The notes beneath the pieces were generated by a model. It was not told where the DNA came from, did no database searches, and worked only from the letters and a program-made list of their open reading frames with translations. The translations under genes were made by a program, and so were the position numbers. From NCBI RefSeq assembly GCF_042665255.1, contig NZ_JBHTCD010000022.1: a stretch of 64,000 nt of DNA; one strand, given 5' to 3'. This document shows positions 18,145 through 24,549 of the stretch, piece after piece. The stretch's first letter is position 1; every line of letters begins with the position of its first letter. This DNA comes from Insolitispirillum peregrinum (GTDB lineage: Bacteria; Pseudomonadota; Alphaproteobacteria; Rhodospirillales; Rhodospirillaceae).

Positions 18145-18633
18145 TCAGCGGCTCCCGACCGGGGAACGGGATGAACGGGGGGCGGCAGAGATTCCGCTCA
18201 TCGAGGGCTCCCGGCGTGAGGGCAGCGGGGGAACGTCAAAGGCTTCGTCCTCGTACAGATCATCATCGGCGGCAAACGGGTCGGCGACCAGTGGGGCAGA
18301 GGCCGACAGGGCTGGCTCCGGGGGCTTTGTGGCGGGCTGGGGCTTTTTGTCCCGCTGCGGCTGTTTGGCAACCGGCGGCATGATACCGCTTTCGACCACC
18401 AGATCGTTGCTGCCGCCGATCAGCAGCAAGTGTTCCACGCCGTCCCGGCGGACCAGAACCAGCCGCCGCTTGTTGTCAACCATCTGGCTGTCGATCAGGG
18501 CCAGCCGTTTCTTTTTCCGTCCATCGCCGATCCCCCACGGACCAAAGCGGCGGAGCAGGAAGCCCACCAGAAAGATCAGGCCGATGACAACGGCCAGCGC
18601 CAGCGGGAGGCGCAACAGGGCAAAGGTATCCAT
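18145..18633 (-). CDS. fliO: Flagellar biosynthesis protein FliO
   Basis: FliO helps assemble or stabilise FliP in the membrane. It has one membrane helix near residues 8-28 (LPLALAVVIGLIFLVGFLL) followed by the small beta domain (KRLALIDSQMVDNKRRLVLV, RRDGVEHLLLIGG) found in the family. The long C-terminal tail is rich in Pro, Ala and Ser and looks disordered. The ATG at 18633 overlaps the upstream stop (TGATG arrangement), which suggests translational coupling. Confidence 0.85.
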   Translation of the reverse strand: MDTFALLRLPLALAVVIGLIFLVGFLLRRFGPWGIGDGRKKKRLALIDSQMVDNKRRLVLVRRDGVEHLLLIGGSNDLVVESGIMPPVAKQPQRDKKPQPATKPPEPALSASAPLVADPFAADDDLYEDEAFDVPPLPSRREPSMSGISAAPRSSRSPVGSR

Positions 18634-19127
18634 CACAGGGTCCAGCTACGGCGGGGCGAGGTGGGAGCGGTATGCGGCTCGGTTGGGTCCGACGCAGGCG
18701 GAGCCGCCGACGGGGGATAGGAGGCAGTGCCGTCAACCGGCGGCGGAGCCGCACTGCGTGGCCGGGCTGTCCGGCCCAGACCCGCCTGATACGCGGCACC
18801 AACGGTTAACGGGCGCGGGCTGTTATCGGCCAATGGGCGGCGGGCCAGCGCGCCGAACCGCTGGGTCATGTCGGTTTCCAGCGCGTCCAGATCATACAGC
18901 ACGGCTTCCAGATCGCTGCGAACCTGTCGGCCCAGCGGCGACGGCAGGCGGGTGGCCATCTGGCAGGCCAGACGACAGCGATGTTCCAGATCCGCCAGCG
19001 CCACCATTTCGCCTGCTACCATTTTTGACCGGGCCTCTGAAATCATCCGGGCCACGTCGAGAATCGCCGCCCGGGTCTGGGCAACGCTGGGGGCAGGGGG
19101 CGGTGAACCGGTGGGGGAGTGATTCAT
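18633..19127 (-). CDS. Small helical protein of the flagellar operon, FlgN/FliT-like by context
   Basis: It has 164 residues. The first 100 are strongly helical (MISEARSKMVAGEMVALADL, DLEAVLYDLDALETDMTQRF). The rest is a Pro/Ala/Ser-rich tail. There is no signal peptide. Its size, its helical nature and its place between an FlhB-domain gene and fliO suggest a flagellar chaperone or export helper, but I see no diagnostic motif. The start overlaps the stop of the gene before it and its stop overlaps the fliO start, so the three are translated as a coupled unit. Confidence 0.7.
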   Translation of the reverse strand: MNHSPTGSPPPAPSVAQTRAAILDVARMISEARSKMVAGEMVALADLEHRCRLACQMATRLPSPLGRQVRSDLEAVLYDLDALETDMTQRFGALARRPLADNSPRPLTVGAAYQAGLGRTARPRSAAPPPVDGTASYPPSAAPPASDPTEPHTAPTSPRRSWTL

Positions 19128-19504
19128 GGGTGATCCTCGCCGGTGCTGGGGGTCAATGTTGCGTTGGCCTTATAAACGTAAGCCAGAATTTCGGCAACGG
19201 CACTGAATGCTTCGGGGGGAATGTCGCTTTCGACATCGACCGCCGACAGGATCTGGACCAGATCGGCATCCTGCCGCACCTTGACGCCGTTGGCAAAGGC
19301 CAGCGCCAGAATCTGTTCCGCCACCCAGCCCTTGCCACTGGCAACAACCTGCGGAACGGCGTCGTTGGCAGGATCATGGGCCAGGGCGACGGCGATGGTC
19401 GACGGTGCCTCTCCCCCGACCGGGGGGACGGCGGTCAGGGAGTCTGTCCTGCTCTCTGGTCCGGCGGCGGGCCGGACAGGGGGGGCAAAGGGGCTTGATG
19501 GCAC
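19124..19504 (-). CDS. FlhB C-terminal domain-like protein
   Basis: This 126-residue protein resembles only the soluble part of FlhB downstream of the cleavage site. The match is in the stretch VASGKGWVAEQILALAFANG, then VQILSAVDVESDIPPEAFSAVAEILAYVYK. No membrane part is present. The N-terminal 45 residues are Pro/Ala-rich and unstructured. Free-standing FlhB-domain proteins (FhlB type) are known and may act in substrate switching. It is first of a coupled set with the helical protein and fliO. Confidence 0.8.
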   Translation of the reverse strand: MPSSPFAPPVRPAAGPESRTDSLTAVPPVGGEAPSTIAVALAHDPANDAVPQVVASGKGWVAEQILALAFANGVKVRQDADLVQILSAVDVESDIPPEAFSAVAEILAYVYKANATLTPSTGEDHP

Positions 19505-19618
19505 AGCCAGAACTCCAGGGTGATCAGCAGCCAGTCCGTTCTCTTGCCCATCAGTATAGGCTTTCTGGTGGGGGGCAAAAGGTTAATTTTCTGCATTGAT
19601 TGCGACGCGCGGGGTCCG

Positions 19619-20308
19619 TCACGGGCGAACGTGGCGAAAGGTCAGGTTATAGCGGCAGGGACCGGTCAGCGGATGAGTGCCATCCGGCAACGGGGCGATA
19701 CCGTGAAAAAACAGCCTGCTGGGGCCGCCCCAGACCACCACATCGCCATGGGTCAGCGGAATTCGGCGGGGGCGCTGCGAGCGGGTCGGGCCTCCCCACA
19801 GGAACAGGCAGGACAGCCCGAGGGAAAAGGACACGATCGGGGCCGCAAAGTCACCTTCGTTGCGGTCCTGATGCAATCCCATCTCTGCCCGTCGCCCATA
19901 GCGGTTGATCAGCGTGCTGTTGGGGACAAAGCCGGCATATCCAGCCCGCCCGGCGGCCTGTGCGGCAAGCTGGCTCCAACTGGCAGGCAGGGCAGGCCAT
20001 GGGCGTCCGCTGAGCGGGTCGGTGCGCTGGTAGCGGTAGCCGCGCTGGTCGCTGACCCAGCCGACCGTGCCGCAACAGCTTAACGAGGCCGACATCAGGC
20101 CGCCGCCCGGAGTATACAGCCGACGCAGCGGAGCCTGTGCGGTCAGCGCCCGGATGTCGGACAGCAGATGTTCGGCGTGGCGGGCGATGCCGCCGCGAAT
20201 CAGCACGGCGCCCTCGTCAATCGCGGTGAGCGGCGCGGTGGCGAGATCGCCGTCAGGGGGCGGGAGGTCGCTGAACAGGTCCGGGAGCATCTCTGTCTCG
20301 TTTGTCAT
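19619..20308 (-). CDS. alkB: DNA oxidative demethylase AlkB
   Basis: This Fe(II)/2-oxoglutarate dioxygenase removes methyl groups from 1-methyladenine and 3-methylcytosine. The iron ligands appear as H and D in MGLHQDRNEGDF and H in LFFHGIAPL. The 2-oxoglutarate-binding arginines are in CRYNLTFRHV. The substrate-side segment WVSDQRGYRYQRTDPLSGRPW is also typical. It has 229 residues, normal for AlkB. It lies alone between the fliO-side operon and the divergent flgB operon. I see no SOS box in front of it. Confidence 0.93.
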   Translation of the reverse strand: MTNETEMLPDLFSDLPPPDGDLATAPLTAIDEGAVLIRGGIARHAEHLLSDIRALTAQAPLRRLYTPGGGLMSASLSCCGTVGWVSDQRGYRYQRTDPLSGRPWPALPASWSQLAAQAAGRAGYAGFVPNSTLINRYGRRAEMGLHQDRNEGDFAAPIVSFSLGLSCLFLWGGPTRSQRPRRIPLTHGDVVVWGGPSRLFFHGIAPLPDGTHPLTGPCRYNLTFRHVRP

Positions 20309-20414
20309 GGCCCTGTGGGCCGGGTTTCCTTTTCCCGTCGTCTGGCGTATAAGCCATGGTCAAGTCTTGGCCCCGCTGCCCCGATTCCGCAAGGGAAGAG
20401 GAGACCGCTGCGAC

Positions 20415-20429
20415 TTTACCCTTTCTTAA
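20415..20429 (+). promoter_or_regulatory. Near-consensus CtrA site upstream of flgB
   Basis: The sequence TTTA-N7-TTAA differs from the CtrA consensus TTAA-N7-TTAA by one base. It lies about 80 bases upstream of the flgB start. CtrA control of early flagellar genes is established in this class; this site is inferred. Confidence 0.55.
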
Positions 20430-20510
20430 AGTCCTGGTGGGTACACTCTGGCTTGCGCTGGGAGTGGGTGGGCCTGCGTTGGATGCTCTTTCAGGCCAGA
20501 GGTGTGTGTT

Positions 20511-20924
20511 ATGGACTTCAAGAACCTCGCGCTGTTCAAAATGGCGCAGACAAAACTTGACTGGACGGCCCAGCGGCAGACCCTGTTGGCTGAAAACGTC
20601 GCCAATGCAGATACCCCGAAGTACAAGGTCAAGGATTTGCGCCGTCCTGACTTCAAGAAAATGGCGACCGACGCTTACAGCAACATTCCCGAGCAGGCGA
20701 TCACCCAGCCGGGGCATGTGCGCGCCACCCTGACCGACACCGGCCCGTTCCAGGTCGATACGCCGCGCCAGACCTATGAGACCTCGATTGACGGGAACAA
20801 GGTGGTGCTGGAAGAGCAGATCGAGCAGGTGTCGCGCAACAAAAGTGAATACAACATGGCGCTGAGCCTGATCCAGAAAAACATGCAGATGCTGAAAACC
20901 GCCCTCGGGCGTGGCAGCGCCTGA
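20511..20924 (+). CDS. flgB: Flagellar basal-body rod protein FlgB
   Basis: FlgB is the proximal rod subunit, exported through the FliPQR gate. The N-terminal rod motif reads LLAENVANADTPKYKVKD, and the C-terminal coiled segment includes MALSLIQKNMQMLKTALG. The ATG at 20511 follows GAGG at a good distance and gives 137 residues. It is first in the flgB-flgC-fliE set, which encodes the rod and its anchor to the MS ring. Confidence 0.95.
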   Translation: MDFKNLALFKMAQTKLDWTAQRQTLLAENVANADTPKYKVKDLRRPDFKKMATDAYSNIPEQAITQPGHVRATLTDTGPFQVDTPRQTYETSIDGNKVVLEEQIEQVSRNKSEYNMALSLIQKNMQMLKTALGRGSA

Positions 20925-21028
20925 CGGGGATCCGGTCGTTTAATGGTTTTCTGCCTCCGGTGGGGGGCGACAGGTGCAGCCCGCCCCCGTAAGGGGGCAA
21001 TACGTGCAGATATGCGGAGTGGTATGGC

Positions 21029-21439
21029 ATGGACGAAATCACAAAGGCATCACGCATTGCGTCTGCGGGTCTGAAGGCCCAGGCCAAGCGTCTGCGTGTG
21101 GTGGCCGAAAACATGGCCAATGCTGACTCGCTGGCCAAAAGCCCCGGCGAAGAGCCATACCGCCGCAAGCTGATCACCTTCAAGAGTGCGGTTGACCGTG
21201 AAAGCGGTATGGAAACCGTCAAGGTTGACAAGACCCTGCGCGATACGACAGATTTCGGCCGCAAGTACGATCCCGGCAACCCGATTGCCGATGCAACCGG
21301 CTATGTTTTGACGCCAAACGTCAATCCGCTGGTCGAAGTGATGGACATGCGTGAAGCTCAGCGGACCTATGAGGCCAATCTGAACGTGATTTCCATGTCA
21401 CGCGAAATGACGGCCAAGACGCTGGATTTGCTGAAGTAA
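21029..21439 (+). CDS. flgC: Flagellar basal-body rod protein FlgC
   Basis: This proximal rod subunit has the N-terminal motif RLRVVAENMANADSLAKSPG (with the conserved NMANA core) and the C-terminal MREAQRTYEANLNVISMSRE typical of FlgC. It has 136 residues, as expected. The ribosome site GGAG precedes the ATG. The 104-base gap after flgB contains a GCCCCCGTAAGGGGGC hairpin (about 20985-21000) whose role is unknown. Confidence 0.95.
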   Translation: MDEITKASRIASAGLKAQAKRLRVVAENMANADSLAKSPGEEPYRRKLITFKSAVDRESGMETVKVDKTLRDTTDFGRKYDPGNPIADATGYVLTPNVNPLVEVMDMREAQRTYEANLNVISMSREMTAKTLDLLK

Positions 21440-21480
21440 CCCTGTGGCCCTGCCAGACAGGCAACAAAGGACCCTGAGCG

Positions 21481-21807
21481 ATGGCTATTTCCTCTTTTTC
21501 CTCGGCGATCAGCGCCTATCAGAATGCCGCCCGCTCGGTTACCGAGAACAAGGCCGTTGCGGCGGACAGTAGCGAAACCACCTCGACCGGCGAAGACTTC
21601 GCCGGGATGGTCAAGGGCAGCCTGCAAGAGGCAGTCAACCTCGGCAAGACCTCTGAAAAGATGAGCATGATGGGGCTGGCGGGTGAAGCCGACCTGAAGG
21701 ATGTCGTGCTGGCCGTCAACAATGCCGAAAACGCCCTCAGCACCGTGGTGTCGGTGCGTGACAAGGTGGTGAGCGCCTATCAGGAAATCCTGAAGATGCC
21801 GATCTGA
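21481..21807 (+). CDS. fliE: Flagellar hook-basal body complex protein FliE
   Basis: FliE is the junction protein between the MS ring and the rod. It has 108 residues with a Ser/Ala-rich N-terminus, then GEDFAGMVKGSLQEAVNLGK and the conserved DLKDVVLAVNNAENALSTVV and VRDKVVSAYQEILKMPI at the C-terminus. AAGGA lies before the ATG. It is the last gene of the operon and a strong terminator follows. Confidence 0.95.
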   Translation: MAISSFSSAISAYQNAARSVTENKAVAADSSETTSTGEDFAGMVKGSLQEAVNLGKTSEKMSMMGLAGEADLKDVVLAVNNAENALSTVVSVRDKVVSAYQEILKMPI

Positions 21808-21838
21808 TATCGGCTGCGGCGTTTCTGTGAATGCGTTG

Positions 21839-21871
21839 TCCCGGACGTGGGGTTCCCGTCCGGGATTTTTT
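21839..21871 (+). terminator. Rho-independent terminator after fliE
   Basis: A 9-bp stem (TCCCGGACG at 21839-21847 with 21857-21865) is followed by six T at 21866-21871. Confidence 0.92.
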
Positions 21872-21903
21872 GTGCTTGCGGAAAGCGTGGCGAGCGGGGA
21901 AGA

Positions 21904-22082
21904 CACGGTCCACGATAGCAAGGGAACAAGGACGTGGAGCGCTGCTCCACACCTCGCCGGGGCCTTGAGGCCCCGGACCCCGGTCTTTTGGTATTGACAG
22001 AAAAAATGGGGGGTCGGGGGCATCGCCTCCGAACGGGTATGGGCGGTAGCCCAGTCTCCTGCACGGACCGTCGTGTACTGTG
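21904..22082 (-). repeat. MITE-like double-hairpin repeat, long form (C1)
   Basis: The ends are imperfect inverted repeats (21904-21919 against 22067-22082, 11 of 16 matching). Read on the minus strand, the core (21928-21981) contains GGGGCCTCAAGGCCCC and TGGAGCAGCGCTCCA, each a strong hairpin. The same core recurs at 23643, 33786, 44407 and 60627, and degenerate at 63911. The rest of 21808-22291 is AT-rich promoter-like DNA before the next gene. Confidence 0.8.
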
Positions 22083-22291
22083 GGGGCGTGCTTATGGCTC
22101 TGATTTTATTTTTCACCAATGATCACTTTAAAGATGTAGCTGCAATCTGTTTTTACTAAAAGTTAATACAACCATGGGATTTTTTCTCGTCTTCAATTCG
22201 ATCTGAGTGAAAGAATATTCCTCAGTCCTGAAGTATCTCTCAGCGCAAGAATAGTTCTGGGGTGATGTGATCCTGATGAGAGGTTGATCAC

Positions 22292-22552
22292 ATGCCTGTT
22301 CATACGTATGAATACATCAATATTGATGTCCCCCTGAATGGAGCCTTGTCCATTCTATCCCGCCTTGCGGGCGCATTTGCGGTTCATGAAACGCCTCCAC
22401 TCTCGATGGCTGTCTCTATCGACGGTGGTGTTCTGTTCGTTTCCGGGGACGTGCTTGAAGCGGCGACTCAAACGAACGACTTGATTTCAGATTTTACGTG
22501 TACTGTTTTAAATAAAGATATCGTAAAAGATGATGATGGAGGATGGCTATGA
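22292..22552 (+). CDS. Small hypothetical protein in an AT-rich island
   Basis: I do not recognise this 86-residue protein. It is acidic and mixed alpha/beta in character (MAVSIDGGVLFVSGDVLE), with no signal peptide or membrane helix. GAGG precedes the ATG. Base composition is clearly lower in GC than the flagellar genes on its left, as is that of the following sulfotransferase gene. The two probably arrived together and may be co-transcribed. Confidence 0.6.
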   Translation: MPVHTYEYINIDVPLNGALSILSRLAGAFAVHETPPLSMAVSIDGGVLFVSGDVLEAATQTNDLISDFTCTVLNKDIVKDDDGGWL

Positions 22553-22611
22553 AGCCAATTTTCAATAATTGCCATTTGAATTAAAAATCAACAACAGGGG
22601 AGATGATTGCC

Positions 22612-23499
22612 ATGTCGCGGAAAATATTTATCCATATCGGGTCGCCAAAAACGGCAACAACAACACTTCAGTCTGCATTGATACAGAAGGTTCCCGGCTC
22701 TCTGGTCCAGAAAGGCGTCGATAAATTTATCAGGGAACGCATACTTTCTCCAAATTTTCATAAGCCGGGTATTTTTGAAAAGACCTGTGATGAATTTTTG
22801 GCAATGGCAGGCACCCCGGTAACAGAGCCGCTGTTTGTGTCTGCTGAAGGCTTGATGGGGCCGCCCGTTGGGCGGGGAAAGTTTTTCCCGCGTATTTTAT
22901 CTCTTCATGCCATGATTCAATACTATACTGGCTCGGGGCATGAGGTTCATGTTCTGTTTGTGCCCCGCAAGCCTGCGAAGTTTCTGGAATCCTGGTATGT
23001 GCAAATGGTTTCGACCGGACATTACGCCGGGTCCTTTGCGCATTTCATCGATACGGAATGCAATGAGCCTTTTAGCTGGAGCTGGGTGACCAATATGCTG
23101 AGGCAGACTTCGGCATCGGTGACGGTTCTGCCGTATGAAATGCTCTTGCAGAATAGAGAGCTATTCGTTGAGGCGCTGAACGGTTTCTTTCAATGCGATG
23201 GACTGTTTTCTATCGATAACTTTGGTCTATTTTATAACAAGACGATCAGTGAAGAGAGTATGAAAGCCATGCAAATTATTTCTCAGATAAAAGATAAGGG
23301 CTTGGTGAGAAAGCTGGAATTATTTGTGCGCGATGTTGTCGATGGTGACCGTTTAGACCATAACTCGGGGAGCAATTTCACGCGCCCCTACATTGCTGGA
23401 ACGCTCCTTCGGCGTGGTATAGAGGCTGCTCTTGAACCGGCAGACATTCTTTTTCGGGACACTGATATTCCCGAGGAATACCGGAGTTATTACGCCTAG
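22612..23499 (+). CDS. Sulfotransferase-family protein
   Basis: It probably transfers sulfate from PAPS to a glycan or other acceptor. The N-terminal strand-loop-helix IFIHIGSPKTATTTLQSAL has the PAPS 5'-phosphate loop pattern (G-x-P-K-T-x-T-T). VLFVPRKPAKFLESWYVQMV fits the second, 3'-phosphate-binding region (R-P/K, then S). It has 295 residues from the ATG at 22612, which has GGGGAG 9 bases upstream. Low GC and repeats on both sides suggest transfer. The stop TAG is the first triplet of a repeat element. The acceptor is unknown; flagellin, capsule or lipopolysaccharide are only guesses from location. Confidence 0.75.
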   Translation: MSRKIFIHIGSPKTATTTLQSALIQKVPGSLVQKGVDKFIRERILSPNFHKPGIFEKTCDEFLAMAGTPVTEPLFVSAEGLMGPPVGRGKFFPRILSLHAMIQYYTGSGHEVHVLFVPRKPAKFLESWYVQMVSTGHYAGSFAHFIDTECNEPFSWSWVTNMLRQTSASVTVLPYEMLLQNRELFVEALNGFFQCDGLFSIDNFGLFYNKTISEESMKAMQIISQIKDKGLVRKLELFVRDVVDGDRLDHNSGSNFTRPYIAGTLLRRGIEAALEPADILFRDTDIPEEYRSYYA

Positions 23500-23544
23500 A
23501 GCAAATCCCGAGCAGATGGCTCCATCTGCGACGACGTATTTGCT
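23497..23544 (+). repeat. TAGAGC-family palindromic element, type E (copy 1)
   Basis: The outer stem AGCAAAT (23500-23506) pairs with ATTTGCT (23538-23544). The inner stem GCAGATGG (23512-23519) pairs with CCATCTGC (23522-23529). The second copy at 44512-44555 keeps the pairing with different bases. The leading TAG is the sulfotransferase stop codon. Confidence 0.8.
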
Positions 23545-23559
23545 GAAAATACAAGATAT

Positions 23560-23602
23560 TAGAGCATTTGAAGTGATCCAGAGAGAACGGAAAATGCCCT
23601 AG
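23560..23602 (+). repeat. TAGAGC-family palindromic element, type F (copy 1)
   Basis: It begins TAGAGCATTT and ends AAAATGCCCTA. A related copy starts at 33508 with TAGAGCATTTCAAG and reaches AAAATGC near 33552. Confidence 0.65.
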
Positions 23603-23643
23603 AGTATTGTGCGAAAAGCGGGAACCGGTTTTCGCAAATCAAT
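23600..23643 (+). repeat. TAGAGC-family palindromic element, type A
   Basis: It reads AGAGTATTGTGCGAAAAGC, a core with GGGAACCGG, then TTTTCGCA. It directly follows the type F copy and runs into a C element. Confidence 0.8.
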
Positions 23644-23698
23644 GGGGTCCGGGGCCTCAAGGCCCCGGCGAGGTGTGGAGCAGCGCTCCACGTCCTTG
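23643..23698 (+). repeat. MITE-like double-hairpin repeat (C2)
   Basis: GGGGTCCGGGGCCTCAAG, then the GGCCCC arm, then TGGAGCAGCGCTCCA and CGTCCTT, as in the copies at 44407 and 60627. A trailing GTTGCGTGCTGTGG (about 23708-23721) fits the right end seen in other copies. Confidence 0.8.
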
Positions 23699-23733
23699 CT
23701 ACCCAACTGTTGCGTGCTGTGGCGCCCGCAGCG

Positions 23734-24255
23734 TTAACTGCCCGTCTGCAGAACATCTTCCAGCCCAGATTCACTGTGCAGGCTTTTCAGCCACTGCGCA
23801 ATCCGCTGCTCGGTCATGTCGGGTTGATTGTCCTGATCAATCACCAATCCAACGAACTGGCCATCCCGAAAGGCGCGGGACTCTGCAAATTCGTAGTCGA
23901 AGGCATCGGTAAAGCCAATCACCTGCGCCCCTTTTTCGGTCACGATATCGTACAGAACGCCGATGGCATCGGCAAAGCTGTCGGCAAAGCCGACCTGATC
24001 ACCGGTTCCGAACAGGGCAACGGTCTTGCCGGTCAAATCGGCGCGATACAGGGTATCGAGGCGCTCTTCCCAGTCGCACTGTAATTCGCCGATGCCATAG
24101 GTGGGGCTGCCCAACAGCAACAGGTCACAGCTTTCCAGATCTTTGGCTTGAGCCTTGGTGATTTCCAGCGGCATGGCATTCAGGGCTGTCGCAATTCTGG
24201 TTGCAATGGCCCGAGTGGTACCGAGGTCCGAGCCGAAGACAACTTTGATGCTCAT
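23734..24255 (-). CDS. Flavodoxin, long-chain type
   Basis: This FMN-binding electron carrier often replaces ferredoxin when iron is short. The phosphate loop is seen at the N-terminus as VVFGSDLGTTRAIA, and the FMN-contacting loops as LLLGSPTYGIGELQCDWEE and VALFGTGDQVGFADSF. The extra segment around DAFDYEFAESRAFRDGQFVG marks the long-chain class. The ATG at 24255 has GCAGG upstream and gives 173 residues, the family norm. It is a single gene between repeats. Confidence 0.92.
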   Translation of the reverse strand: MSIKVVFGSDLGTTRAIATRIATALNAMPLEITKAQAKDLESCDLLLLGSPTYGIGELQCDWEERLDTLYRADLTGKTVALFGTGDQVGFADSFADAIGVLYDIVTEKGAQVIGFTDAFDYEFAESRAFRDGQFVGLVIDQDNQPDMTEQRIAQWLKSLHSESGLEDVLQTGS

Positions 24256-24400
24256 GGTGACACCTGCAGGATAATGGGTATGAAGACTGGAGCGGAGGTC
24301 CGCGCCCTGAACCGCTGTATTCATATCCTAGATTTCCCGGTTGGCGAACAGGCCATAAGTTATACTTATTTTTATTATGGGAATGCAGGGGCGGGGTGAC

Positions 24401-24437
24401 GTAGAGTATTTTCACACTGAGCGAAAACGCTTTGCGC
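24401..24437 (+). repeat. TAGAGC-family palindromic element, type D (degenerate)
   Basis: GTAGAGTATTTTCACACTG and GAGCGAAAACGC resemble the type D element at 33548-33600 and 63949-64000. It lies between the flavodoxin promoter and the L,D-transpeptidase gene end. Confidence 0.6.
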
Positions 24438-24549
24438 TCACTGCTCCAAATGGACACCCTGCTTTGTATCGTGCCCGTCCCACAAAACACCATGCGGCAC
24501 CCCTGTCGAGGGATGCCGCATGGTGAAGACAGAACCGCGTGTTTTTGTC

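Noticed and set aside
20440..20470. Possible sigma-54 promoter upstream of flgB
   Set aside because: GG and GC spacing is near right, but the TTGC element does not fit in the correct register.
20983..21003. GCCCCCGTAAGGGGGC hairpin between flgB and flgC as a CRISPR-repeat remnant
   Set aside because: Only the GC stem is shared; none of the repeat's 3' end is present and no spacer-like neighbours exist.
21808..24549. A prophage or integrative element
   Set aside because: Low GC and repeats occur, but there is no integrase, phage structural gene, tRNA site or direct-repeat attachment pair.
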